Part shown: in pieces, positions 8,154-16,789 of the stretch
Position numbering within the stretch: position 1 is the first letter of the stretch
Layout of the letters: each line of letters starts with the position of its first letter
Source: Planctomycetota bacterium
GTDB lineage: Bacteria > Planctomycetota > Phycisphaerae > Phycisphaerales > SM1A02
Reading direction: 5' to 3'
Assembly: GCA_016873115.1 (NCBI GenBank)
Contig: VGYB01000002.1
Coordinates: forward strand, 81,819 to 145,818
Length of the DNA: 64,000 bases
Position numbers and translations under genes: made by a program
Notes under the pieces: generated by a model
The model's input: only the letters and a program-made list of their open reading frames with translations
What the model was told of the DNA's origin: nothing
Databases searched by the model: none

Positions 8154-10400
8154 TCACTCGCAGGGGATCCCGAACACGGCAAGGAACGCTCCGAGGTCGG
8201 CCCCGTCGGTCACGCCGTCGCCGTTCACGTCTCCGCTCGAGGTGCCCCAGGCCGCGAGGATGCTGCCCAGGTCGGCACCGTCGCGCACACCGTCGTCGTT
8301 GAAGTCGCCGAGGCAGTCCGACGCATCGCACACGACATTGGAGAGGCCGGGGGTCTCGTTGCCAGCGGTCTGGTTGGACGCGATGTCAAAGAGCCCGATG
8401 TTCCAGCAGCCGGTGTCCTGGCAGCGCCACACATGGCCGGGCACGAACACGCCGTCCGGCCCGATGCGGTTGGGGCCGTAGGCGAACTCGGTCCCGATCG
8501 GGGGAGTCGTGGGACTCTCGATCAGGGCGATGCTGTCGATCACCTCGACCCACGGTGTCGAGTCGAAGGTGCCGTCGTCGTTGGTGTCGAGGTCAGTGTT
8601 GATCGCACCGGTGAATCCACGGACCAGGAAGAAGGTGAGGTTGTCGCTGTTCTCGAGCCAGTTGTCCGCCAGGTTGGCTCCACCGGTGCCGGCACCGTTG
8701 CCGACGTCGGGGTTGGTGAGGGGGTTGCCAATCAGCAGGGTGCCATCGACCGGCATCATCACGCCGACAAGCGGGCGGACGCGTTCGATGAAGCCGCTGA
8801 CGCTCGTGCCTGACGACGCGTCCCCGATGACGATCAGCGTCAGGTCACCCAGTGACGCACCCGGGGTACCAGCCAGCTCGACGAACTCGAGCGTGTCTGT
8901 GCCGGTCATGTCGATGCGGATCTCGTTGATCCGGACATCGATGAACTCGCAGCTTGCGGTGGCCACGGCGCAGCTCGTCGCGGCCTGGGTGACGCACGCT
9001 GCATCCCATGCCTCGTTGCAGCAGGACGGATCGAGCGTGCACACCGCATAGCAGCAGTTCATATCGCTGCAGAATGGGTTCGCATGCGCCTCGTTGCACG
9101 CGCCGGCGATCGACTCGCCGCACTCGAGCACCGGACCAGCCGCGCAGTCGCGGTTCGCCGTACCCGGGGTGTCACCACCGCTGAGGTAGTACATGAACGC
9201 GCCGACCTGCCAGTCGCCCTGCGGCGAGCAGGCGTAGCCGTGCGCGGCGGTGTATGAGCCCGTGGAGGTCGTGTCGACCGGAACGACATTGGAGGAGTAC
9301 ACATGGTCGGTCGTGTAGGGGCCGCGGAAGGCAAGACTGGCGACCACGCCGGACCAAGGCGTGGTGTCGAGGGTGCCGTCGTTGTTGGTGTCGAGATCGG
9401 TGTTGACTTGACCGATCCAGCCGCTGACGACCAAGTGGGTGCGTGAGGTGCTGTTGTCTTCGAAATTCAGCCCGTCCGCCGGAGTGACCCAGTCCACATT
9501 CAGTGGGAAGGTCACGGTCGGCTCGGCGATCACGAGCCGGCCATCGACCGGGACGACTGCTCCGTCGAGCGGGAGCGCCATCTCGACATGGCCAACATAG
9601 TCGGCCGGGGTCGTGCCAGACGCGGCGCGGTCACCGAGCACGACATACACCAGGCCAGCAAGCGAAGCACCGGGTGTACCGATGAACTCGACATACTCGT
9701 CGACATCGGCACCGTACTGCTTTGTACGGACCTCGCTGAAGGCCAGGGCGATGGTGCTGCCGCACGCAGGGTTTGCGGTGCCGGGGGTGTCGTAGCCCGC
9801 CGCGGTATCCAGCGCGCCCGCCTTCCACGCCGACGAGTCAGAGCACAGATAGGCGTGCGCGGGAGAGTCGCCATCGACGGGCCCGACGGTCGTGTTTGAG
9901 TAGTAGAACTCATTCGTCACGCCATCCGGCAACGCATTGCGCACAAACGCGACGCTCGACAGGAGCCCCGTCCACGGCGTCGAGTCAATCGTGCCGTCAT
10001 CGTTCGCGTCGAGGTCGGTGCCCAGGGCGCCGGTGAAGCCACTCACCAGGAAGAAGGTCGTGTTGTCGCTCGATTCGAATTCAAAATCGGCGTAGAGATC
10101 CGGGGTGACCGCGAACGAAAAGGTGGCCTCAGCGACGAGGAAGCGGCCCGAAGCACCGATCGATCCGCTCAGTGCGATGACCGACTCCACGACGCCGTTG
10201 GGTGACCCGGCATCACCATCGCCCACCACGACGACCGAGAGGCCGTTGAGGCTGGTGCCGGCGACGCCCGCCAGTTCGACGTACTCGCTCAGGTCAAAGC
10301 CTGGCTCATCGACGCGGATCTCGCTCAGCACGACATTCTGCGCCAATGCGGCCGGCGCGAGGCACAGGGCCAGGGTGGCAACGGCGATGGAGTGGTACAT
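8154..10400 (-). CDS. Secreted multidomain protein: three lamin-tail-like repeats, Cys-rich module and C-terminal dockerin-like tail
   Basis: The 748-aa product begins with a Sec signal peptide ending in APAALA/Q at about residue 21. Three long repeats of about 200 residues each open with related strands: VVLSEIRVDEPG near 22, LAFSEVRTKQYG near 218 and VRINEIRIDMTG near 485, each followed by a (D/S/L)E(Y/F)VE(L/F) motif as in lamin-tail (LTD) domains. Between repeats two and three lies a Cys-rich segment (about 423-470; CNEAxxNPFCSDMNCC type). The last 55 residues hold two Ca-binding loops of dockerin type (DFNDDGVRDGADLG and DVNGDGVTDGADLG). AGGAG precedes the ATG at 10400. It is an extracellular or surface protein of unknown ligand. 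A hairpin terminator follows at 8099-8127. Function cannot be assigned beyond binding or attachment. Confidence 0.8.
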   Translation of the reverse strand: MYHSIAVATLALCLAPAALAQNVVLSEIRVDEPGFDLSEYVELAGVAGTSLNGLSVVVVGDGDAGSPNGVVESVIALSGSIGASGRFLVAEATFSFAVTPDLYADFEFESSDNTTFFLVSGFTGALGTDLDANDDGTIDSTPWTGLLSSVAFVRNALPDGVTNEFYYSNTTVGPVDGDSPAHAYLCSDSSAWKAGALDTAAGYDTPGTANPACGSTIALAFSEVRTKQYGADVDEYVEFIGTPGASLAGLVYVVLGDRAASGTTPADYVGHVEMALPLDGAVVPVDGRLVIAEPTVTFPLNVDWVTPADGLNFEDNSTSRTHLVVSGWIGQVNTDLDTNNDGTLDTTPWSGVVASLAFRGPYTTDHVYSSNVVPVDTTSTGSYTAAHGYACSPQGDWQVGAFMYYLSGGDTPGTANRDCAAGPVLECGESIAGACNEAHANPFCSDMNCCYAVCTLDPSCCNEAWDAACVTQAATSCAVATASCEFIDVRINEIRIDMTGTDTLEFVELAGTPGASLGDLTLIVIGDASSGTSVSGFIERVRPLVGVMMPVDGTLLIGNPLTNPDVGNGAGTGGANLADNWLENSDNLTFFLVRGFTGAINTDLDTNDDGTFDSTPWVEVIDSIALIESPTTPPIGTEFAYGPNRIGPDGVFVPGHVWRCQDTGCWNIGLFDIASNQTAGNETPGLSNVVCDASDCLGDFNDDGVRDGADLGSILAAWGTSSGDVNGDGVTDGADLGAFLAVFGIPCE

Positions 10401-10546
10401 AATGCGGTGGCTCCTCTCGGAAGGAAACAGTAGCCCATGCCGGGCCAGGAGCAAAATCGCGATGGCCGGATTCACAGGGTCCTTGCAGATTCCCTCCGAT
10501 GGTCCCAACGAGGGCGGGCGTGAAGCCAAGGCCACCCCAGAACGAC

Positions 10547-10570
10547 ATGCGGCCCCCGCGGGGGCCGCAT
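10547..10570 (-). terminator. 24-bp perfect palindrome after the OmpA-like gene
   Basis: A 24-base perfect inverted repeat (ATGCGGCCCCCG and its complement) lies 35 bases past the stop of the OmpA-like gene at 10605. It can form a stem of up to 10 bp with a CGCG loop. No U-tract follows. It is read as a factor-independent-like terminator or mRNA 3' end. Confidence 0.6.
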
Positions 10571-10604
10571 GGTCGGGATCTTCGGGGTCAACGGTCGGAA
10601 CCGA

Positions 10605-11516
10605 TCAGTTCGGATCCTTCTCCGGTGCCGGAGGGGTGATGACCGGGGCAGCGGCCGGGGGCGTTGCATCCTTCTCCGGCGTGGTGGTTGGGGGTGCTTC
10701 ACCAGTCGAGCCGCCCCACGAGCCCGTGGTGGTGTCGTAGGTCATCGGTCGGATGAAGACTTCCACGCGGCGGTTCTGGGCAGCACCGCGTGGGCCGTTC
10801 TCGACGATCGGGCGGTACTCGCCCCAGCCGGCGACTTCAACACGGTTGGCCGCCACGCCATCACCCACGAGCAGGTCGCGGACTGAGATCGCACGGTGCG
10901 CCGAGAGGTGCGTGTTGGTGGGGTGGTTCTTGAGCGTTTCAGGCTTGCCGATGCGGAGATTGTCGGTGTGACCCGTGACGACAGTCTCAAACGCGGCGAG
11001 CTCAGGATTGTTGAGGATCGCCGCGAAGCGACGCAGCACATCACGGGCGGAGTCCTTCACTCGTGCAGAGCCGCTGTCGAAGGTCACATCGGACAGGAAG
11101 CGAAGCATCCCCGTCTTGGCGTCGAACTGCAGCATGTCGGGATACTGCTCGGCCAGGGATGCCAGCAGGATGTTGATGTTCGCGGGAAGCGGCCCACCGC
11201 CATCCATGCCAGCGACCTGCTTGCTGAGTGCGTCGTAGGCATCGCGCAACTTCTCGAGATCGACCTTGCTGCCGTCGCTGAGGCCCTGCATCGACTCAAG
11301 GTCGGCGCGGGCCTGCGAGATCTGCGAGCGGAGGCGATCCTCGTTCGCGCGCGACGTGCTGAGTTCGTCGCGCGTCGATCCGAGCTGCTGCTCGTAGCTG
11401 CGGGCTGCCGTGACCGCGGCGTCGTACTTTTCTTGCGGGACACATCCGGCGAAGCCGAGGGCCAAGGTGACCAGGCTTCCGCCGAATACGATGCGATGCG
11501 CTGCCAGTGCGTTCAT
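10605..11516 (-). CDS. OmpA-like peptidoglycan-binding lipoprotein
   Basis: The 303-aa product has a lipoprotein signal peptide with lipobox LGFAGC (lipid-modified Cys25). A coiled-coil heptad region follows (about 30-110, rich in EQQLGSTRDEL-type repeats), then an OmpA C-terminal domain at about 150-265. That domain shows FDSGSARVKDSA, TGHTDN, the SAHRAISVRDLL helix and NRRVEVFI, the motifs that bind the diaminopimelate of peptidoglycan. A Pro/Thr-rich tail ends the protein. It should tether the outer membrane to the cell wall, in the manner of Pal. The frame is open further upstream to 11687, but the ATG at 11516 has GGGGAG seven bases upstream and starts exactly at the signal peptide. A 7-bp hairpin sits just before this ribosome-binding site. 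Confidence 0.88.
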   Translation of the reverse strand: MNALAAHRIVFGGSLVTLALGFAGCVPQEKYDAAVTAARSYEQQLGSTRDELSTSRANEDRLRSQISQARADLESMQGLSDGSKVDLEKLRDAYDALSKQVAGMDGGGPLPANINILLASLAEQYPDMLQFDAKTGMLRFLSDVTFDSGSARVKDSARDVLRRFAAILNNPELAAFETVVTGHTDNLRIGKPETLKNHPTNTHLSAHRAISVRDLLVGDGVAANRVEVAGWGEYRPIVENGPRGAAQNRRVEVFIRPMTYDTTTGSWGGSTGEAPPTTTPEKDATPPAAAPVITPPAPEKDPN

Positions 11517-11528
11517 GGACCATCTCCC

Positions 11529-11565
11529 CTCGGGCGTCCTGCCCGAGTTATGTTGGGGCAATATA
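11529..11565 (-). promoter_or_regulatory. Candidate promoter and 5'-leader hairpin of the OmpA-like gene
   Basis: On the minus strand TATATT (plus positions 11560-11565) resembles a -10 box; the region 17 bases further upstream is a poor -35 match. The predicted leader of about 40 bases contains a perfect 7-bp hairpin (11529-11535 with 11541-11547, loop of five) that ends directly against the GGGGAG ribosome-binding site. The hairpin could affect ribosome access or mRNA stability; this is inference from position. Confidence 0.4.
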
Positions 11566-11620
11566 ACCATCGCCAAGCGGATGTGGGCCGTAATCCTACG
11601 GATTTTGCTACTTTCCGGAC

Positions 11621-12049
11621 ATGTCGCCCCCGAAGTCCATTGAACTCGACCTGAAGCAGCTTCAGGCAGCCGCGGGAGCCTATCCACAGGAAGCCTTCGA
11701 GTTCGTGCAAACGGGCGTTTCCGTCGCCACGGCGCAGGTTCGCGCCGCGAACCTCGGGGGTGCCGGCGGGGGGCATGTGACGGGTCAGCAGCTCTGCTTG
11801 GGCCTCGCGGAGTTGGCCATCCAGCGGTACGGGTTGATGGCGAAGTCGGTCTTGGAGAGCTGGAATGTCCATCGGACCGACGACTTCGGCAAGATCGTGT
11901 TCGGCCTGATCGAGTGCGGACTCATGAGCAAGACACCGCAGGATTCGATCGATGACTTCCGCTCGGTCTTCGATTTCGACGAGACCTTCCACCACGCGCA
12001 CGTCGCTCAAAGGATCACGCTCAATGCCGGAAGAACCTCGACCGAGTGA
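11621..12049 (+). CDS. Minf_1886-family protein restricted to Verrucomicrobia/Planctomycetes
   Basis: The 142-aa protein matches what I recall of the Minf_1886 (Plancto_Ver) conserved family: YPQEAFEFVQ near the N-terminus, HVTGQQLCLGLAELA in the middle, then GLMAKSVLESW, RTDDFGKIVFGLIE and a terminal DSIDDFRSVFDFDETF. It is a small soluble all-alpha or alpha/beta protein without signal peptide. Its biochemical function is unknown to me. It is divergent from the OmpA-like gene and overlaps the next gene, an AI-2E-family membrane protein, by 26 bases, so the two are co-transcribed and may be translationally coupled. The gene's main value is as a phylogenetic marker for the PVC superphylum. Confidence 0.82.
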   Translation: MSPPKSIELDLKQLQAAAGAYPQEAFEFVQTGVSVATAQVRAANLGGAGGGHVTGQQLCLGLAELAIQRYGLMAKSVLESWNVHRTDDFGKIVFGLIECGLMSKTPQDSIDDFRSVFDFDETFHHAHVAQRITLNAGRTSTE

Positions 12050-13298
12050 ATCCGACTGGACCCGTCGCCATCTCTGGCACATCCAGCCGGTCCGCGACCT
12101 GCTGCTCGTCAGCATCGTTGTCGCAGTCGTGTGGGCGGGCTATGCCCTGCGCTACATCACGATTCCGTTGATCGTGGCGCTCGGACTGGCGTACCTCGTC
12201 GAGCCGCTGGTGCACTGGGTCAGTGCACGCTTCCGGGTGAGCCGTGGCGCGGTGGTGGGAGGCGTCACTGGCGCCATCGTGCTCGCTGCCGCGAGCGGCA
12301 CGCTCGTGCTGATCCCGTCGGTCATCCGGCAAAGCGAAGCCATCATCAACAAGGTGCAGTCGGGCGCGCTCAAGAAGTCGATCGGCGAGTTCCAGTCCCA
12401 GCTCCCGGGAGCCTTCCGCCAGGACGCCGCCGAGTGGATCGTGTGGATCGAGACCACGATGGACATCGATCTCAACGGCGATCGCCTCGCTGGCGCTTCG
12501 CCGGTCACCGAACCCGATGCTGGTCCTGCGGAATCGACGGCGAACCAATCGACGAGTCAAGTTGCGTCGCGATCCCTCTGGGATGTCGGACTTGCGTTCC
12601 TCGGGGCGCGGAGCGGTGACATCGCGGGCTTCGTCTTCAGCATCCTGAGCCTGCTGTTCGCTGCGGCGCTCGTGCCGTTCTACTTCTACTTCTTCAGCGT
12701 GCATTTCCCCGACATCGTCGGGTTCCTCGACTCGCTCGTGCCCTCGGAATCCAAGGGCGAAGTGCACCGCCTCGCCACCCAGATGGATGCCGCCGTTGCA
12801 GGCTTCGTGCGCGGTCGCATCGTGACCGCTGCCATCATGGCGGTGCTCTTCACGATCGGTTGGTCCTTCTGTGGCGTGCCGTACGCACTGACCCTGGGGG
12901 TTGCAGCAGGCATCCTTGCCATCGTTCCCTACCTCAGTGGCGTCGTGCTGCTCCTGGCCGTTCCGATGCTGGCCGTGCAGCAGCTGTCGCTGCCCGAAGC
13001 CGAGCGCATGAGCCTGCTGTGGGTCGTCCTCGGCCCCACGATCGTTTTCGCGTTGGTCCAGGCGCTCGAGGGCAATGTGCTCACTCCGATCATCGCTGGC
13101 CGCGCGACGAATCTCGATCCGGTCACGGTCTTCGTGGCCATCCTCGCGGGTGGCAGCGTGGCCGGGGTGTACGGCATGCTGCTGGCGATCCCGATCGCGG
13201 CGTGCGCCAAGATCCTCATTCGTGAGCTGGCCTTGCCGCGCATCCGCGCGTGGGCCGCAGGCACGGTGAACGATCCGCTGCCGCTCGACGATCACTGA
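12024..13298 (+). CDS. AI-2E family transporter (PF01594-type membrane protein)
   Basis: The 424-aa integral membrane protein has eight or so hydrophobic segments. An N-terminal pair is separated by the conserved YLVEPLVHWV stretch, a cytoplasmic helical region spans about residues 80-175, and the C-terminal bundle contains PFYFYFF, VLFTIGWSFCGVPYALTLG and EGNVLTPIIAGRATNLDPV, all family hallmarks. Members of this family have been linked to autoinducer-2 export and to sodium-driven antiport; which substrate applies here cannot be told. The ATG at 12024 lies inside the preceding Minf_1886 gene (26-base overlap), and earlier in-frame starts would only add the other gene's coding sequence. The end faces ffh convergently with a 61-base spacer. 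Confidence 0.87.
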   Translation: MPEEPRPSESDWTRRHLWHIQPVRDLLLVSIVVAVVWAGYALRYITIPLIVALGLAYLVEPLVHWVSARFRVSRGAVVGGVTGAIVLAAASGTLVLIPSVIRQSEAIINKVQSGALKKSIGEFQSQLPGAFRQDAAEWIVWIETTMDIDLNGDRLAGASPVTEPDAGPAESTANQSTSQVASRSLWDVGLAFLGARSGDIAGFVFSILSLLFAAALVPFYFYFFSVHFPDIVGFLDSLVPSESKGEVHRLATQMDAAVAGFVRGRIVTAAIMAVLFTIGWSFCGVPYALTLGVAAGILAIVPYLSGVVLLLAVPMLAVQQLSLPEAERMSLLWVVLGPTIVFALVQALEGNVLTPIIAGRATNLDPVTVFVAILAGGSVAGVYGMLLAIPIAACAKILIRELALPRIRAWAAGTVNDPLPLDDH

Positions 13299-13359
13299 AG
13301 AAGGACTGCTCGCACGGGTGCTTGGGGCACCGGGCGCCTGATCGGCGGGTGGACGGCCC

Positions 13360-14838
13360 TCAGCGCTTCTTCGCCTTGCGGAAACGATCCTTCGGACTCA
13401 CGGTCTTGGTCGAGCCGCGGGCCATCGGATTGAAGCCAGGCATCCCGCCCATGCCGGGCTGCATCGATCCCATCTGCTTCATGGCATGCATGCGTCCCAG
13501 GGCACCCATGCCGGCCATCTGCTTCATCATCCGCTGCATACCCTCGAACTGCTTGCCCAGTCGTGAGATGTCCTCGGGCTTCGACCCGCTGCCCTTGGCG
13601 ATGCGGCGTGTCCGGCTGGGGTTGAGCACTCCCAGATCGTTGCGCTCGCGCCGGGTCATGCTGTTGACCATGCCTTCGATCCGGTTGAGCTGGCCGTCAT
13701 CGATGTCGATGCCCTTGAGGGCGCTGCCCACCCCGGGGAGGAGACCGAGAATCTGCTTGAGGGGACCCATGCGGCGGATGGTCTTGAGCTGCGAGAGGAA
13801 GTCATCGAGCGAGAACTCGCCCTTGGCCATGCGGTCGCTCAGGCGCTGGGCTTCCTCCTCCGTCACTTCCTGCTGCGCCTTCTCGACGAGCGAGACAACA
13901 TCGCCCATGCCCAGGATGCGGCCGGCGATGCGCTCGGGGCTGAACTCATCGAGTGCGTCGAGTTTCTCGCCCATGCCGATGAACTTGATCGGCGCACCGG
14001 TGACCCTGCGCGCGGTCAGCGCAGCACCGCCGCGGGTATCCGAATCGAACTTCGTCAGGATCAGGCCGTCGACCGCCAGTCGGGCGTGGAACGCAGTCGC
14101 GCTGGCCAGCGCATCCTGGCCTGTCATGGCATCGATGACCAGGAGTTTCTCGTGGGCACCGAGGGCGCGATCGACCGACTCCAGTTCGCGCATGAGCTCG
14201 TCGTTCACATGGAGCCGGCCCGCCGTGTCGACGATGAGCACGTCGAACCCGCCGTCACGGGCCACCTTGAGCGCGCGTTGCGCGACCTGGACGGCGACCC
14301 CCACGGCCTTGCCGTACTCGGCGCAGCGCTCGGGCTCACCGTAGTAGGCGCAGCGGGCGCCGCCGGGGGCCGCCTCGACGCCCTCGGTCACCACGCGGAG
14401 CTGTTCCACCGCCGCAGGGCGCTGCAGGTCGCACGCGGCGAGCATGACGCTCTTGCCGCGCCGCTTGAGCCATGCCGCGAGCTTGCCGCAGGTCGTGGTC
14501 TTGCCCGATCCCTGGAGGCCACACATCAGGATGACCGTAGGCCCGGGCTCGACCAACGGGATGCCTGACTCCGCCGGCCCCATCATCGCAACGAGGCGCT
14601 TGTGGACGATGCCCACCATCTGTTGCGCGGGCTGGAGGCTCTTGGTGACTTCCGCACCGAGTGCATCCTGCACGACCTCTTCGCAGAACTCATCGACGAG
14701 GTGCTGCTGCACATCGGCCTCGAGCAGCGCCGTGCGCACTTCGGCCATGACCTCGCGCACATTCGACTCGCTGATGCGGCCGCGGCCGGAGAGGTTGCGC
14801 AGGGCGGACCCAAGGCGTTCGGTGAGGCTTTCGAACAT
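13360..14838 (-). CDS. ffh: Signal recognition particle GTPase Ffh
   Basis: Protein subunit of the signal recognition particle, which binds signal sequences on translating ribosomes and delivers them to FtsY at the membrane. The 492-aa product has the N-domain four-helix bundle (1-90). The GTPase domain follows, with P-loop GLQGSGKTTT (about 108-117), DTAGR (about 203) and TKFDSDTRGG (about 261). The M domain (about 330-492) includes a methionine-rich C-terminal groove with repeated MKQM/GMGGMPG segments. Length is slightly above the 450 of E. coli because of this Met/Gly tail and a basic end (RFRKAKKR). It stands alone on the minus strand, with polX ending 28 bases upstream. No 4.5S RNA was recognised within the window. 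Confidence 0.97.
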   Translation of the reverse strand: MFESLTERLGSALRNLSGRGRISESNVREVMAEVRTALLEADVQQHLVDEFCEEVVQDALGAEVTKSLQPAQQMVGIVHKRLVAMMGPAESGIPLVEPGPTVILMCGLQGSGKTTTCGKLAAWLKRRGKSVMLAACDLQRPAAVEQLRVVTEGVEAAPGGARCAYYGEPERCAEYGKAVGVAVQVAQRALKVARDGGFDVLIVDTAGRLHVNDELMRELESVDRALGAHEKLLVIDAMTGQDALASATAFHARLAVDGLILTKFDSDTRGGAALTARRVTGAPIKFIGMGEKLDALDEFSPERIAGRILGMGDVVSLVEKAQQEVTEEEAQRLSDRMAKGEFSLDDFLSQLKTIRRMGPLKQILGLLPGVGSALKGIDIDDGQLNRIEGMVNSMTRRERNDLGVLNPSRTRRIAKGSGSKPEDISRLGKQFEGMQRMMKQMAGMGALGRMHAMKQMGSMQPGMGGMPGFNPMARGSTKTVSPKDRFRKAKKR

Positions 14839-14865
14839 GGTCGGTGGATGGTAGCCCGGGCTCGG

Positions 14866-16611
14866 TCAACCGCCGCGTCGGGACGCGATCCACGCATGCA
14901 ATCGCTTGGCATCCCATGCATTGATGACCTGGTCGGGTCCGGCGCCTGCACGGCGTGCGACCTGCACGCCGAAGCGCAGGACATCGAAGCCGTCACGGCC
15001 ATGCACATCGCCATTGATCGCCAGCGGGACGCAGGCCTCGATCGCCATCCGTGCGTGGAGATCACGCAGGTCAAGCCGTGCCGGGTGCGCGTTGATCTCA
15101 AGAGCCACGCCCGACTCGCGCGCGGCTGCGATCACGGCATGCATGTCAGGTTCAAGTCCCGGACGACCGTTGACGAGTCGCCCGGTCGGATGGCCAAGGA
15201 TGTGGACGAGCGGATGGCGCACGGCGCGCACCAGCCGCGCGGTCGCCACCTCGGGGGCCTGCTTGAGGCTTGCGTGCGGGCTCGCCACGACCAGATCGAG
15301 CTTCGCGAGCACCTCATCCGGGTAGTCGAGACGGCCGTCGACGAGGATGTCCACCTCGGATCCGGCCAGCACGCGAATGCCGCCCACTCGGAGCTCGGCC
15401 TCTCGGACGGCATCGATCTGAGCCAGCAGCCGCTCGATGGAGAGCCCATTGGCCTGCACACTCGAGCGTGAATGATCCGTGACGGCGATCGTGTGGAACC
15501 CACGGTCCTTCGCGCGCTGGACGAGCTCGAGCAACGGCATCGCGCCGTCGCTCTCGGTGGTGTGCGCATGCAGCTCGGCGCGGATGTCATCAACAGTCAG
15601 GAGTGGAGCATGCCCGCAGACCTCGTCCAGTGGCCGCATCTCACGCAGCTCGGGTTCGGCCCACGCGAGGCCGAGTGCTCGATAGAGCTCGGCCTCCGTC
15701 CGCGAGGCGAGCGGCGGGTGACGATCCTGAGGCGCGTCGAGACCGTCGTCCGTGAAGAGCCCGTACTCATTCAGTCGCAGCCCACGCTGCTGTGCGCGGC
15801 CGCGCAGGAGGACATTGTGTTCCTTGCTGCCCGTGAAGTAGAGCAGCGCCGCGCCGAAGGCCTCGTCCGGCACGATGCGCAGATCAACCTGAAGACCGTC
15901 CTGCATGCGAATGCTCGACTTCGTCGGACCAGTGACCAGCACCTTGGCCGCACCCGGCATGGTGCAGAAGGCCTGCATGGCACGCGGACCATCGGACGCC
16001 ACCGCGACCAGATCGACATCGCCGATGGTCTCCCTGCCGCGTCGCAGGCTGCCGGCAGGCTCGATGCGGGACACGACGCCGGCCGCGCGAAGGTGCGTGA
16101 TGGCTGCCTCGGCCACCGCGAGGGCCTGGTCGATGCGCACACGACCGACGGCCGTCTTCAGGAACTCGATGCCGTCGCGGAGGTTCTGGATCTTCTTGGG
16201 GCCGAAGCCCGCCAGTCCCTGGAGGCGATCCCCGTCAAGCGCCGACTCCAGCGACGCCAGGTCGACGATGCCACGCTCCTGCCAGAGCAGCCTGACCGAC
16301 TTGGGACCGACACCGGGCAAGCCGAGCAGGGCAGGCAGTCCCGGCGGGACCTGTGCACGCAGACCCTCGAGGTCCTTGACGGAACCCGTGGTGACGAACT
16401 CGACGATCTTCGCCGCGCTGCTCGTGCCGATGCCGTCGATGGCCGACAGGGCCTTCGGGTCGGTCCGAGCAAGATCGACCAGATCGACCGTCAACGACTC
16501 TGCCGCACGCGCCACCTTGGCGTTGGCCAGGACTCGGAAGGAGTTGGCCCCGGTGAGTTCGAGCAGCACCGCGAACTCCTCGAACAGTCTCACGATCTCG
16601 GCGTTGCCCAT
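14866..16611 (-). CDS. polX: DNA polymerase X family protein with C-terminal PHP domain
   Basis: Bacterial PolX combines a gap-filling family-X polymerase with a PHP exonuclease and is placed in base excision repair. The 581-aa protein shows helix-hairpin-helix repeats in the first 150 residues (IDGIGTSSAAKI, LLGLPGVGPKSV, LAGFGPKKI). The nucleotidyltransferase core contains GSLRRGRETIGDVDLV near 183-198, with the DxD metal pair, and VDLR for the third aspartate. The PHP domain runs from about residue 346 (ELHAHTTESDG, then TDHS), with HPTGR and DVH further on; its metal ligands look intact. The ATG at 16611 has GGAG eight bases upstream. It lies directly downstream of tRNA-Arg, separated by a hairpin at 16631-16652, and could be read through from the tRNA promoter. 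Confidence 0.94.
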   Translation of the reverse strand: MGNAEIVRLFEEFAVLLELTGANSFRVLANAKVARAAESLTVDLVDLARTDPKALSAIDGIGTSSAAKIVEFVTTGSVKDLEGLRAQVPPGLPALLGLPGVGPKSVRLLWQERGIVDLASLESALDGDRLQGLAGFGPKKIQNLRDGIEFLKTAVGRVRIDQALAVAEAAITHLRAAGVVSRIEPAGSLRRGRETIGDVDLVAVASDGPRAMQAFCTMPGAAKVLVTGPTKSSIRMQDGLQVDLRIVPDEAFGAALLYFTGSKEHNVLLRGRAQQRGLRLNEYGLFTDDGLDAPQDRHPPLASRTEAELYRALGLAWAEPELREMRPLDEVCGHAPLLTVDDIRAELHAHTTESDGAMPLLELVQRAKDRGFHTIAVTDHSRSSVQANGLSIERLLAQIDAVREAELRVGGIRVLAGSEVDILVDGRLDYPDEVLAKLDLVVASPHASLKQAPEVATARLVRAVRHPLVHILGHPTGRLVNGRPGLEPDMHAVIAAARESGVALEINAHPARLDLRDLHARMAIEACVPLAINGDVHGRDGFDVLRFGVQVARRAGAGPDQVINAWDAKRLHAWIASRRGG

Positions 16612-16630
16612 TGGTGCTCCTTGCACGACA

Positions 16631-16652
16631 ACGCCCCCAGAGGCGGGGGCGT
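16631..16652 (-). terminator. Hairpin between tRNA-Arg and polX
   Basis: An 8-bp perfect stem (16631-16638 with 16645-16652, loop of six) lies five bases downstream of the tRNA-Arg 3' end and about 20 bases before the polX start. It is placed to end or process the tRNA transcript, with possible read-through into polX. The tail has only a weak U run. Confidence 0.55.
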
Positions 16653-16656
16653 CGAA

Positions 16657-16730
16657 CGCGACTGGATGGGCTCGAACCATCAACCTTCGGTTTCGTAGAC
16701 CGATGCTCTATCCAATTGAGCTACAGTCGC
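16657..16730 (-). tRNA. tRNA-Arg(ACG)
   Basis: A 74-nt cloverleaf can be folded by hand. The acceptor is GCGACTG/CAGTCGC with discriminator G. The D arm is GCTC/GAGC. The anticodon stem TCGGT/ACCGA closes the loop CTACGAA (anticodon ACG, presumably edited to ICG, decoding CGU/CGC/CGA). The T arm is GATGG/CCATC around TTCGAGC. The 3' CCA is not encoded. Confidence 0.96.
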
Positions 16731-16742
16731 AGCGGGGCAAAG

Positions 16743-16748
16743 AGTATA
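16743..16748 (-). promoter_or_regulatory. -10 element for tRNA-Arg
   Basis: TATACT on the minus strand lies 12 bases before the first tRNA base, a good match to the sigma-70 -10 consensus at the expected distance. No convincing -35 hexamer is present 16-18 bases upstream. Confidence 0.45.
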
Positions 16749-16789
16749 GCTTGCCGCCACGGGCAGGCGACCCGCCATAACCATGACCA

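Noticed and set aside
15905..16780. Plus-strand frames ending in RTINLRFRRPMLYP near tRNA-Arg
   Set aside because: This is the usual spurious peptide from antisense tRNA translation and lies opposite polX.
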